A DNA stretch of 55,724 bases from Nocardia higoensis NBRC 100133 (GTDB lineage: Bacteria > Actinomycetota > Actinomycetes > Mycobacteriales > Mycobacteriaceae). Below the pieces are notes generated by a model, which did no database searches, was not told the DNA's origin, and was given only the letters and a program-made list of their open reading frames with translations. Positions 41,484 to 49,727 of this stretch are shown here, piece after piece. Each line of letters opens with the position of its first letter. The first letter of the stretch is position 1. The position numbers and the translations under genes are program-made. Location: assembly GCF_000308595.1 (NCBI RefSeq), contig NZ_BAGA01000180.1, forward strand, positions 1 through 55,724, in the 5' to 3' direction.

Positions 41484-42920
41484 TTACCTCCCTCGGGGTT
41501 TCGCGGCCGATCGGCGGCCGCGGGCGGTGAGTTCGTAGGGCTCGGGCCGTAGGGTGCCGCGCTCGCGCAGACGCAGCGCCGACGCCGGGTCGGTGTGCAG
41601 GTCGAAGGCGTGGACCAGGCGGGCGAGCATCAGGGTGGCCTCGTGCAGGGCGAAGGCCCGCCCGATGCACGAGCGCGGGCCGGTGCCCCAGGGCTGGAAG
41701 AACCGGTCGGGCCAGGCCCGCAGCGCGGCGGTGTCGAACCGGTCGGGGTCGAAGGTGGCGGCGGTGGGTCCCCACACGTCCGGATCGCGGTGGGCGGCCA
41801 GGGCGAGGACGAACACGGCCCGACCGGCCGGGATGTGGTAGCCGCCCAAGTTCTGGTCGGTGCGCGCCACGCGGAAGTAGCCCGGCGCCGGCGGCCACAT
41901 GCGCAGTGCTTCGTTGAGCAGCTGGCGGGTGAAGCGGGCCCGGACCACGGTGTCGTAGTCGAGCGCGGCGGCGTCGGCGGGGATCTCGGCGCGTATGCGT
42001 TCCTGATAGGCCGGGTTGGCCGCCAGGTAGTACAACGCGACTTCCAGCAGCGCCGCGGTGGTCTCGTGTCCGGCAATCAGGAACGTGAGCGTCTGGTCGG
42101 CCACGTTGTCGGCCGGGAGCCGGGCGCCGGTCTCCGGATCGGTCGCGGTCAGCATCAGGCCCAGCAGATCCGAGGACTCCACGCTGTCGCGGGTGCGGTC
42201 AGCGATCAGGGCATCGACGTATCCGCGCAGGGTGGCGAAGTCGCGGCGAACTCGCGGGGCGCGGGTGATGCTGCGGACGTGGCCGATGATCGGCACGTCG
42301 TTGGTCGATTCCGATGCCCATTGCAGCGTACGGGCAAGGGCATCGACGAACTGGTGCGACGGCCCGGCGGCGGTGGAATCGCCGAAAAGGCCCAGGTCGC
42401 GGCCGAAGCCAGCCCGCGCGATCACCTCGAGGGTCGCGCGGGTCATGCTCGAATGCACATCGACGCGGCCACCGCGGGCGGTCCACTCGGTCACGATGTC
42501 GTCGGCGACCGACTGCATGGCGTCGTGGTAGGCCCGCATCGCTGCTTGCGTGAACGCCGGGGTCAGGATGCGTCGTGCCTGCCCCCACAGCGGATCTTTC
42601 GAACTCGCGGTGAACATGCCGTGCGGGGCGAGCGGCCGCAGCTGCGCGAGCGGCCCGAGCAAGGCCCGCGCCCAGGCGGTTTCATCGCCGCACTGCGCGG
42701 CCAGGTGGGCACCGGACACGACGATCAGACGGCGGTTCAGCAACTTGCGTTGGAAGATCGGGCCCATGCCCCGCTCGTGCGCCAGCATCATTTCGTGCTG
42801 CGTGGGCCGCCGCCGATCCACGCTGGCCACATCACCGATCACCGGCAGCCGCCCCGGCGGGTACGGCAGGTTCTCCAACGGTAATGCGCGACTTGGCAAT
42901 GCGGGACTTGACGACTCCAT
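41484..42920 (-). CDS. Cytochrome P450
   Basis: The 478-residue protein is a heme monooxygenase. It has AGHETT on the I helix, the ExxR motif in EALRMWPP, and the heme loop FQPWGTGPRSCIG with the ligand cysteine at residue 418. The N-terminus (YPPGRLPVIGDV) is like that of CYP102 and eukaryotic-type P450s. No reductase or ferredoxin is fused or adjacent, so electrons must come from host proteins. The substrate is unknown. It is the only clear metabolic gene outside the transposon. Confidence 0.9.
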   Translation of the reverse strand: MESSSPALPSRALPLENLPYPPGRLPVIGDVASVDRRRPTQHEMMLAHERGMGPIFQRKLLNRRLIVVSGAHLAAQCGDETAWARALLGPLAQLRPLAPHGMFTASSKDPLWGQARRILTPAFTQAAMRAYHDAMQSVADDIVTEWTARGGRVDVHSSMTRATLEVIARAGFGRDLGLFGDSTAAGPSHQFVDALARTLQWASESTNDVPIIGHVRSITRAPRVRRDFATLRGYVDALIADRTRDSVESSDLLGLMLTATDPETGARLPADNVADQTLTFLIAGHETTAALLEVALYYLAANPAYQERIRAEIPADAAALDYDTVVRARFTRQLLNEALRMWPPAPGYFRVARTDQNLGGYHIPAGRAVFVLALAAHRDPDVWGPTAATFDPDRFDTAALRAWPDRFFQPWGTGPRSCIGRAFALHEATLMLARLVHAFDLHTDPASALRLRERGTLRPEPYELTARGRRSAAKPRGR

Positions 42921-43435
42921 GACTCAACTCAACACGGAACGCGGCGCGATTGCCAAGCAGGCCCGCAAATGCAGGACACGTCACCGAAAGGTGTGCGGGA
43001 GAATGCACAGAACGCCAACCACGGCCGTATGTGATGCGCATCACGATTTCTCGGCTATTGTGTTTCGGCAGACAGACCCGCTGTTTCCGCAGTTCACCAG
43101 CTTCCGGAACCGATGCCCAGCAGCGATGCTGGGACCGAACGACGTGTTGGGGTACTCGCCTATTTCGATACTATCGGTCTGTTTTGGCGCGAATAGCGGA
43201 CCCTATTCATGTTTCTGTGGTTCCTCCCAGTGAATTGCGAAGAAACTCATTCGCGTGATTTGCTAGGCGCACGCTGGGCGGCCCATTCCCCTAGCTGGCA
43301 ATCGAATAGCTCACCCGAGGCAGGCGCACCCGCGCCGGGAGCCGTCGATGAGCTGTACCGACCAGCAGGCGAGGGAATCCGATGGGCACGAACAACACCG
43401 GCGCGACGGCGGCGCGGCACGCGGCAGCGCGCACG
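42921..43435. promoter_or_regulatory. Regulatory gap upstream of the P450 operon
   Basis: GTGATGCGCATCAC, a perfect 14-bp palindrome, lies at 43031-43044, about 110 bases upstream of the P450 start. It could be the operator of a host or plasmid regulator. The rest of this 515-base gap has lower GC content and shows no convincing gene. Confidence 0.45.
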
Positions 43436-43882
43436 TCATGCCCGCGTCCCCGGTGGGCGCGTCCGCGCACGATTCCACCCCGCCCGCAGCAGCTCCGGCG
43501 CGACACCGAGCACGCGCGAGAGCCGGTCGGCAACCTCATCGGACAGCGGGATCTCGGCCCGCTCGACAGCCGACAGGGTGGAGGTCTTCATGCCGACCTC
43601 GGCGGCAAGTTCCGGCTGGGTATACCCGTTCACGTTCCGGTAGTAGCTGAGCATCCGCTCATCCGGCGGGACCACGATCAGCTCGCTCAAATCCACCCCG
43701 AGCTCGGCCGCCACGCGACGGAGCGCCGGGACCGACGGCAGCCTTCGGCCGCTCTCCCAGTGATGCAGCGTGGAGATGCCCATGCCGCTCATCCGGGCCA
43801 GGTCACCGACGGTGAGCCCCTTCCGTTCGCGGATGAGTTTCAGCGCGGCCGGGTCGAACCCGGCCAGGAAGGTTCGACTCAT
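43436..43882 (-). CDS. Double XRE helix-turn-helix regulator
   Basis: The 148-residue protein has two helix-turn-helix domains in tandem: KGLTVGDLARMSGMGISTLHHWE (about 20-43, cited by its ends) and NGYTQPELAAEVGMKTSTLSAVE (about 84-107). It follows its paralogue at 43892 by 9 bases, and both are divergent from the transfer operon. The pair probably sets the on/off state of transfer. Confidence 0.75.
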   Translation of the reverse strand: MSRTFLAGFDPAALKLIRERKGLTVGDLARMSGMGISTLHHWESGRRLPSVPALRRVAAELGVDLSELIVVPPDERMLSYYRNVNGYTQPELAAEVGMKTSTLSAVERAEIPLSDEVADRLSRVLGVAPELLRAGWNRARTRPPGTRA

Positions 43883-43891
43883 CCTCGCGGA

Positions 43892-44404
43892 TCAGCGAAG
43901 GTCGGCGGGGTCGCTGATCGCTGCGCGGTCGTAGGCTGCCCGAATCACGCTCTCGGGAAGGTCGAGCGCGCGGCTCAGCCGCTGTGCAGCGTCGTCGGAC
44001 AGCGGTCGCTCATGGGCCTCGATCTTGGTCAACGAGGTGGTGGGAAGACCTGCGCGGGCGGCGAGTTCGGGCTGTGTGAGCAACCGGAGGCAGCGCCAGT
44101 CGCTCAGCTGCCGCTCGGGTTCGGCAACGCGAATCACGTCCTCGGGGCGAACCGGGGGGTTCCCCGTGTGGGCAAGGGCGGTGTTCAAAGCGCCCAGGGC
44201 GCGACGCAGCACATCGACCTGGGGATTGCTCAGTCCTGTCTCCCATCGGCGCACGGTCTCGTCGGACCGGATGCCAGCCAGTTGCGCGAGCGTCCCACGG
44301 GACAGTCCGGCGTCGATTCGCGCCCTCTCGAAGCGCGCGGCGTCGAAACCGCGCAGCACGCTGCGGCTCACGCGTGCTCCGAACGTCCGTCCATGAAACG
44401 CCAC
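43892..44404 (-). CDS. Double XRE helix-turn-helix regulator, paralogue
   Basis: The 170-residue protein also has two helix-turn-helix domains: GLSRGTLAQLAGIRSDETVRRWE near 33-55 and LTQPELAARAGLPTTSLTKIE near 109-129. Its second domain and the following LSDDAAQRLSRAL match LSDEVADRLSRVL in the neighbour, so the genes arose by duplication. It is divergent from the transfer leader, with a palindrome in the gap. Confidence 0.78.
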   Translation of the reverse strand: MAFHGRTFGARVSRSVLRGFDAARFERARIDAGLSRGTLAQLAGIRSDETVRRWETGLSNPQVDVLRRALGALNTALAHTGNPPVRPEDVIRVAEPERQLSDWRCLRLLTQPELAARAGLPTTSLTKIEAHERPLSDDAAQRLSRALDLPESVIRAAYDRAAISDPADLR

Positions 44405-44437
44405 GATGCATCAACTCCTATCCGACTTGACTCTCTG

Positions 44438-44450
44438 GGTATTAAATACC
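44438..44450. promoter_or_regulatory. Palindromic operator in the transfer promoter region
   Basis: GGTATT-A-AATACC is perfect. It lies between TTGACT (44427) and TATTCT (44453), which could be promoter boxes with a long 20-bp spacer. The place between the XRE genes and the transfer operon suggests it is their binding site. Confidence 0.6.
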
Positions 44451-44536
44451 AGTATTCTAATTGGGTCGAATCAATCGGATGCCGATCCGCCGCAGGTGAG
44501 AGGGAGTTGAGAGCGACGCGCACCAGGTGAAGACAA

Positions 44537-44611
44537 GCCTTCCCCCGGGCTGCAACCCAGGGGAAGGCGGAGGGGATTGACCTCCGGCGGCTGCAACCGC
44601 GGATGGAGGTC
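44537..44611 (+). promoter_or_regulatory. Twin hairpins with identical CTGCAA loops in the transfer leader
   Basis: Hairpin 1 (44537-44568) has a 9-bp stem, one mismatch, then GGG/CCC closing CTGCAA. Hairpin 2 (44579-44611) has a 7-bp outer stem, an internal loop, then CGG/CCG closing the same CTGCAA. The loops share self-complementary TGCA. They lie 35 bases before the leader ORF and may form a regulatory RNA element. Confidence 0.6.
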
Positions 44612-44645
44612 GGCGCAGAGATCCAACTAGGGAGGAAGGTTCTGC

Positions 44646-44702
44646 ATGTTCAGGGTAGATCGATTGGCCACAGCGTACCTACTTCGCGGGGTGCGGGCAT
44701 GA
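44646..44702 (+). CDS. 18-residue leader ORF of the transfer operon
   Basis: The frame reads MFRVDRLATAYLLRGVRA and ends in a TGA that overlaps the next ATG. It has the best ribosome site in the area, AGGGAGGAAGG six bases before its ATG. The gene at 44699 has none of its own, so translation of the leader probably feeds that gene. This is a leader-peptide or coupling arrangement. Confidence 0.6.
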   Translation: MFRVDRLATAYLLRGVRA

Positions 44703-45193
44703 CTGCCGCGGTGGTCGATGTGTCGCCGCATCATTCGGTGGATTGGGTGCTGAGGGCCCTGCCGGCGGCGGCGTGTGCGGCGGTCGGGCGGCCGGATCTG
44801 TCTGCCCGGTTCCTCGGTCAGCAGCCGGTGACCGCGCGAATGCTGATTCCGTCGCCGCGGGTGCGCCGGTATCAGCCGACGGTGCGGGCGGCGGTGTTCG
44901 AGATCGAGGATCGCCTCGAGGTGGCCGACGAGGACCGCGCGGTGCCGGGGTGGGAGATCGACGCCCTGATGTATGCCGAGATCGGTTCGGCCCCGTGCGA
45001 TCTGGTGCACCGGGTCGAGAGCACGTTGATTCAGCACGGCGGCACGCACGTCGCCTGGTGGGTGTGGCGGCTGGTGCGCGCGGCGTATCTGACCGATCCG
45101 TCGGCGGTGACGGTCTACGTGCAGCGCGCCTATCAGCAGTTCTGCGATGACGCGGTGCTCAACGGGTTCGGTCGACTGGAGGTCCAGGCATGA
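44699..45193 (+). CDS. Transfer-operon protein of unknown function
   Basis: The 164-residue soluble protein (MTAAVVDVSPHHSVDWVLRAL...) has an alpha/beta look with no known motif. It is the first full gene of the transfer operon, and its stop overlaps the start of the coupling ATPase. An in-frame ATG at 44603 lies inside hairpin 2 and is unlikely. It could be a coupling-protein accessory or relaxosome factor. Confidence 0.6.
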   Translation: MTAAVVDVSPHHSVDWVLRALPAAACAAVGRPDLSARFLGQQPVTARMLIPSPRVRRYQPTVRAAVFEIEDRLEVADEDRAVPGWEIDALMYAEIGSAPCDLVHRVESTLIQHGGTHVAWWVWRLVRAAYLTDPSAVTVYVQRAYQQFCDDAVLNGFGRLEVQA

Positions 45194-47067
45194 CCAACCC
45201 GTTGACGGCGGCCGCTGGGTCGAACCAGGGCGGCAAGGGCGGCGGCGAGCCGCTGGCCGGGGTCGCCGCGGCGGCGCTCGGAGTGGTGACGCTGGCGGCG
45301 GTGTCGCCGGGTGTGGTGCCGCTGGCGGTGGGATTCGCGATCGGGCACCGCGGCTACGCGGTGTCGAAGCATCGTAGGTTCTGGCTGTGGCTGCACGCGG
45401 CAGACCGGCCCATCGGGCGGCGTCGTGGGCGTTCGCAGCGCGGCCCGTGGCGTTTGGTGGTGCCGGAAGTCCCGTTGCTCATCGTCGTTGCCGGGGTGGC
45501 GGCCGCCGTGGTCGCCGGGGCGGCTGTGGCGGCGGTGCGGCTGCTCAGCGGGTCCGGTGGCCTGTCGGCGGTTCTGCCGAGCGCGGTGATTTCGCTGGTG
45601 GCGGGCGCGGCCGGGGCGCCGGGGGCGTTCCTGGCCGGGCGTCGCCTGCTGCGCCGCGAGCTGCTGGAAGGCCGCGCCGGTGACGTTCTGGTCAACGCCC
45701 AGTCGATCGAGGCGATGACCAGTGCCGACGACGAAATGGTGGCCCGGTCGGTGGGTGTCTCCCTCAACGAAGACACGGTCGGGTTGTCGGTGATCGACCC
45801 GACCAAGGTGATGACCGCGCCGGTACCGGTCGAGGTGGGCAAGTCCGTGCGCTACGGCATCGGCATCCTCATGTCCGACGACTCGCAGACCGACCGCCGC
45901 CGATCGGCCCAGTTCACCGCCAAGGACTGCGATCTGGTGCTGGTGCCCGAAACGGCCGGTCAGCAGCGTATTCAGGTGTTCGCCGGGTCCGGTGTCGGCA
46001 AGACCGAGCTGTTGGCCGGATTCCACGCCGCCCAGAACCGCATGGGCATGACCACGGTCCTGATCGACCTGAAAGGCATTGCCGCCGACGCCGAACGATT
46101 CGCCGCCGACGCCCGCGCCCAGCGCGACTACATCGGTGCCGAGCAGATGGTGAGGGTCGAGCGCGGCGGGTGGGACTTCTTCGACTGCGGCCGTGACGAG
46201 CTGCTCGACCGCCTGATGTTCATCGCGCCGAAGACGACCAGCACCGACTACTACACCAAGCGGATGCGGCGCGTGCTCGACATCGTGATCGACGGGCGCG
46301 GCACCAAACCGCTGGTGCGGTCCCTCGATGAGCTGACCGAGCGCCTGGCCGACCCGGTGCGGCATCTCGGCGCTCAGCTGGCCGGGCCGATCACCGAGGA
46401 AGACCGCCACGGCGACACCGACGCCAAAAGCGTGGCCCAGGACGTCGACGCCATGTTCGCCCCGCTGCGCCGCCTGCTGCCGAAAACCGGCGAAGGGTGG
46501 TCGTTTACGAAGCTGCCGGAGGGTTCGGCGACCATCGTCTCCCTGGTGCCGGTCCGCCCGGCCGAGCGGCTGTTGGCGAACCTGATGCTGCGCGATCTGC
46601 GCGAGCTGCTGGCGCAGCGGTCCGAGCAGAGCGCGAACGGGATCAACGCTCATCCGCTCGCGGTGACCATTGACGAGTTCCCGCAGATGGTCGACCCCGA
46701 TACCGACGCCGCCGACGAAGCGGTCCGGATCTTCGAGACCGCCCGCGCCGCCGATGTCGGCCTCATCCTGGCCGGTCAGACCGTCGAGTCGTTCAGCCTC
46801 GATGCGCAAATGCAGCGCCGAATGCTCGGCGCGGGAACCGCGGTGGTGCTGGGTCGCTCCGCGCTGCCCGACACCGTGGCCGAGTCCGCCGGTACCCGCT
46901 GGCAGCTGGAAGCCGCAGGCGACCCGTACGGGCACGGCATCAATTCGGCTCGCGCGCAAAACACGTTCGCCATCAGCCCGCAGCAGGTCCGCCAGCTGCA
47001 CACCGGTCTGTTCTACCTCGTCCACGAGGGCGCGGCCGCGAGGTTCATGGCGTTCCGAACCATCTGA
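45190..47067 (+). CDS. VirD4/TraG-like coupling ATPase
   Basis: The 625-residue protein has membrane helices at about residues 24-50, 92-118 and 128-148, then a RecA-like motor. Walker A is GSGVGKTE near 265-272 and Walker B is LAVTIDEFP near 489-497, followed by LILAGQT. Coupling proteins take the nicked DNA and relaxase to the channel. The order of helices and motor fits VirD4/TraG rather than the single-helix FtsK-like TraB of Streptomyces. Overlapping stops link it to the preceding gene. Confidence 0.8.
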   Translation: MTNPLTAAAGSNQGGKGGGEPLAGVAAAALGVVTLAAVSPGVVPLAVGFAIGHRGYAVSKHRRFWLWLHAADRPIGRRRGRSQRGPWRLVVPEVPLLIVVAGVAAAVVAGAAVAAVRLLSGSGGLSAVLPSAVISLVAGAAGAPGAFLAGRRLLRRELLEGRAGDVLVNAQSIEAMTSADDEMVARSVGVSLNEDTVGLSVIDPTKVMTAPVPVEVGKSVRYGIGILMSDDSQTDRRRSAQFTAKDCDLVLVPETAGQQRIQVFAGSGVGKTELLAGFHAAQNRMGMTTVLIDLKGIAADAERFAADARAQRDYIGAEQMVRVERGGWDFFDCGRDELLDRLMFIAPKTTSTDYYTKRMRRVLDIVIDGRGTKPLVRSLDELTERLADPVRHLGAQLAGPITEEDRHGDTDAKSVAQDVDAMFAPLRRLLPKTGEGWSFTKLPEGSATIVSLVPVRPAERLLANLMLRDLRELLAQRSEQSANGINAHPLAVTIDEFPQMVDPDTDAADEAVRIFETARAADVGLILAGQTVESFSLDAQMQRRMLGAGTAVVLGRSALPDTVAESAGTRWQLEAAGDPYGHGINSARAQNTFAISPQQVRQLHTGLFYLVHEGAAARFMAFRTI

Positions 47068-47132
47068 CCATTCCCCCGGTTCACAGACCCCCATAGGCGC
47101 AGTTTCGGCTGCTCAGAAAGGAATTCAGGCAC

Positions 47133-48275
47133 ATGTACAAGAGGATTGGGACCGTCACAGTCGCGGCGGCCTGCTCGGTGGCCGTGGCCGCCGGTGTCGC
47201 CACCGCGGACCCGGTGACTCCAAGCCCGCAGGTTCCCAGGACCAGCCCGTCGCCGCAGTCGACGCCGACGCCGACCCCGGCGCCCGAGCCCGCGACGCCC
47301 GGCGTGTCCTCGCTGCCGAAGGCCCCGCCCGCCACCGTGTGGCGGCCGCAGGCCGACCCCGGCACCAGCAACAACTACGGCGGTGGCGGCAACTACGGCG
47401 GCGGCGGCAACTACGGCGGCGGCAACTCCGGTGGCGGCGGTGGTGAGTCGGCCGCTCCCGCGCCCGCGCCGGTCACTCCGGCACCGCGCGAAGGGTGGGA
47501 ACCGCAGGTCTTGGAACCGACCCCGCCCGATGTCCTCGGCTCGGGCGAATCCACCATTCCCCGTCCCGATTTCGTGCCCAAGGACGTGGCCGAGTGGGCG
47601 AACGGCTGGCTGGACTACGGCAATTCCGTTGTGGACGGGATCTACACCGCGAACGGGATGCCGCCGGACCAGGCGGCCCGCACGGCGGCCGGGACCACGA
47701 CCGGCGCGGCGGCTGGTGCGCTGATCGGCGGCACCGCCGGTGCGATTGCCGTCGGTGTGCCCGCCGCGGTCGTCGGCGGCCTGGCCGGTGGCACGGTCGG
47801 CGGCATCGTCGGCGCCGGTCTGGGCACGTTGGTGCCGGTGCCCGGCATCGGCACGGTCACCTCCGGCGTCGCCGGTACCGCGATCGGCGCGGCCGCCGGT
47901 GCCGCGATCGGCGGCATCGGTGGCGCTGCGGTCGGCGGCATCGTCGGCGGTGCCGCTGGCGGTGTGATCGGCGGTGTGACGGGTGCGGCGCTGTCGGGTG
48001 GGCCCGGCAACCCGGAGATGCCCACCGATCCGCTGCCGCCGCTGCCTGCACCGGCGCCGGAGCAGCCCGCCGAGCCCGTCGACCCGGCACCTGCCCCGCC
48101 TGCTGTGCAGGCCACGCCGCTGCCGGGCCCGGTTGTGCCCGATCCGGGCCAGTTCGACTTGCACGCGGCCATCGATGAGACCGCCACGTGGGCGCAGCAG
48201 CAAACCGACATCGCAGCTCAGGCAGCCCATGACGCGGTGAACGACCTGCTGACGGCGTTCGCACCGCACGCCTGA
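47133..48275 (+). CDS. Secreted glycine-zipper protein
   Basis: The 380-residue protein has a signal peptide (residues 1-26), a Pro/Thr-rich stretch and a Gly/Asn/Tyr repeat (about 75-100). A long hydrophobic glycine-zipper region full of GxxxG steps lies at about 190-290, and a Pro-rich end follows. Glycine zippers insert in membranes as helical hairpins or pores. In a mycolate-coated cell this could be a surface or mycomembrane part of the transfer apparatus. No family is certain. Confidence 0.65.
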   Translation: MYKRIGTVTVAAACSVAVAAGVATADPVTPSPQVPRTSPSPQSTPTPTPAPEPATPGVSSLPKAPPATVWRPQADPGTSNNYGGGGNYGGGGNYGGGNSGGGGGESAAPAPAPVTPAPREGWEPQVLEPTPPDVLGSGESTIPRPDFVPKDVAEWANGWLDYGNSVVDGIYTANGMPPDQAARTAAGTTTGAAAGALIGGTAGAIAVGVPAAVVGGLAGGTVGGIVGAGLGTLVPVPGIGTVTSGVAGTAIGAAAGAAIGGIGGAAVGGIVGGAAGGVIGGVTGAALSGGPGNPEMPTDPLPPLPAPAPEQPAEPVDPAPAPPAVQATPLPGPVVPDPGQFDLHAAIDETATWAQQQTDIAAQAAHDAVNDLLTAFAPHA

Positions 48276-48319
48276 TCGCACACCAGATCACCAGTCGAGA
48301 TCGAAAGGAGGGGTTGTCG

Positions 48320-49033
48320 GTGGCTTCCGATTCCGAGCGCTGGCGGCGATGGCTCGATGACGCCGCGGTTCCCGCGCCCGTCACCACCGATGCCCGCCGT
48401 CGCGGAGGCTGGCGCAAGTCGCCGGCCTCCCCGGCGGGTGGGCAGGCAACGGGGAGCGCCCGCACCGGGCGCCGGGTGCCCGTTCCTGTGCTGGCCGGGG
48501 CCGCCGCTGCGGTCGCGGTCATGGTCGGGGCCCTGGTCGCCGTGTCGAATCGGCCCGCGACCGACCCCGACCGCCCCTACCGGATCGTGACGACCGCGGC
48601 GGCCGCGCCGTCGGCGGCCGCGGAGTCCGACGACACCACCTCGGCGGCCGCGCCGCCGTTCTGCACACCCGGCAGGGTCGGGCCCGCGCTGGTCACCAAC
48701 ACCGGCGGGGATCTGTCCACCGGAGAAGGCGCGATCGCTGAGTACGAGTACCGCTATTTCGCCCGCCGCGACCCCGCGGCGGTCATGGAGGTCACCGACA
48801 GCGGGCCCGGCGTTCCCGGACCCGCCCAGGTGGCCGACGGCATCGCCACGATTCCCGCAGATGCGCCGTGGTGCGTGTCGATCACCCCGACCCCTGATCC
48901 CCACAGGTTTGAAACCTCTGTTCGCTACCAGCCGTCCGCGACCGCGGCCCCGGTGACCTGGCTGATGGTCATCACCGTCGCCCCCGGTGAGGACGGATAT
49001 CGAGTCGTCCGCATCGAAGACAAACCCGCATAG
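48320..49033 (+). CDS. VirB8-like single-span transfer protein
   Basis: The 237-residue protein has a basic cytosolic N-terminus, one membrane helix (about residues 53-75) and a linker. An external domain (about 105-237) may have the NTF2-like fold of VirB8/TcpC (EYEYRYFARRDPAAVMEV). GTG 48320 has AGGAGG at good spacing. The TTG at 48314 is too close. Such proteins organise the channel. The fold is inferred from layout. Confidence 0.6.
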   Translation: MASDSERWRRWLDDAAVPAPVTTDARRRGGWRKSPASPAGGQATGSARTGRRVPVPVLAGAAAAVAVMVGALVAVSNRPATDPDRPYRIVTTAAAAPSAAAESDDTTSAAAPPFCTPGRVGPALVTNTGGDLSTGEGAIAEYEYRYFARRDPAAVMEVTDSGPGVPGPAQVADGIATIPADAPWCVSITPTPDPHRFETSVRYQPSATAAPVTWLMVITVAPGEDGYRVVRIEDKPA

Positions 49034-49046
49034 GAAGGCCACGACC

Positions 49047-49727
49047 ATGACCAGCACATCGACCCGCCGCCTCACCGTCGCCGAAACCGTCCGCGCCGAC
49101 GAAGCAGCGTTGAAGGCCATGAAGACCCACGGCGAGCTCTACCAGTGGGCCAAGGAGCACGACCTGACCGGCGGAAAGTTCGCCGCGGTCAAGAAGCAGT
49201 GGAAGGCGATCGGCATCGACTACGACGCCATCCGCGAGGAAGTGACCCGCCAGCGGCTCGCCGAACTCAACGCCGCCGCCGCCGAGGGGGTTCCGGCGAT
49301 CCGGCTGTCGGCCGCCGGTGACGGCAACGTGGACTCCTACGCGGTGTGCGACAGCGAGGGCACGGTGCTGTGGTACGGCACGTTCCACGAGCGCGACCGC
49401 TACTACCGCAACGGCGACCAGGTGAGCGCGGACGCCTCAGCGGCGAACAAGGCGATCTTCCTCGCCGGGCAGGCGCGACAGCTGGCCAAGGTCGAGCTGG
49501 CCCGGCTCGAGCTGACCCTGACCAATCCGCACGTCGACACCGCTCAGCTGATCCGCGAGGCCACGTCGTGGCGGCTGCTGCTCGACATCCAGATTGCCGA
49601 CGACCCGAACGATCCGCCCGCCGCGGTGGCCTGGTGCGAGGAACCGGGATTCCAGGACTGGAAGGACGCCGACCTGCGCTCGCTGGTCGAGGCCGACGAC
49701 CAGGGCGAGGGCGAGGGCGCGGAATGA
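49047..49727 (+). CDS. Cytosolic transfer-operon protein of unknown function
   Basis: The 226-residue protein has a helical N-terminal half (ADEAALKAMKTHGELYQWAKEH, about residues 15-70) and a mixed middle (SYAVCDSEGTVLWYGTFHERDRYY), with an acidic end. No signal peptide or membrane segment is seen. AGGAAGG precedes the ATG. The stop overlaps the cutinase start, so it may be a chaperone or assembly factor for that protein. Confidence 0.55.
   Translation: MTSTSTRRLTVAETVRADEAALKAMKTHGELYQWAKEHDLTGGKFAAVKKQWKAIGIDYDAIREEVTRQRLAELNAAAAEGVPAIRLSAAGDGNVDSYAVCDSEGTVLWYGTFHERDRYYRNGDQVSADASAANKAIFLAGQARQLAKVELARLELTLTNPHVDTAQLIREATSWRLLLDIQIADDPNDPPAAVAWCEEPGFQDWKDADLRSLVEADDQGEGEGAE

Noticed and set aside
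41595..42884. A 429-residue forward protein
   Set aside because: It is antisense to the cytochrome P450, which has the intact heme motif.
42950..43643. Forward frames in the P450 upstream gap
   Set aside because: They lack codon bias, ribosome sites and motifs, and end inside the antisense of the XRE gene.
45133..47094. A 653-residue reverse protein
   Set aside because: It is antisense to the coupling ATPase with its Walker motifs.
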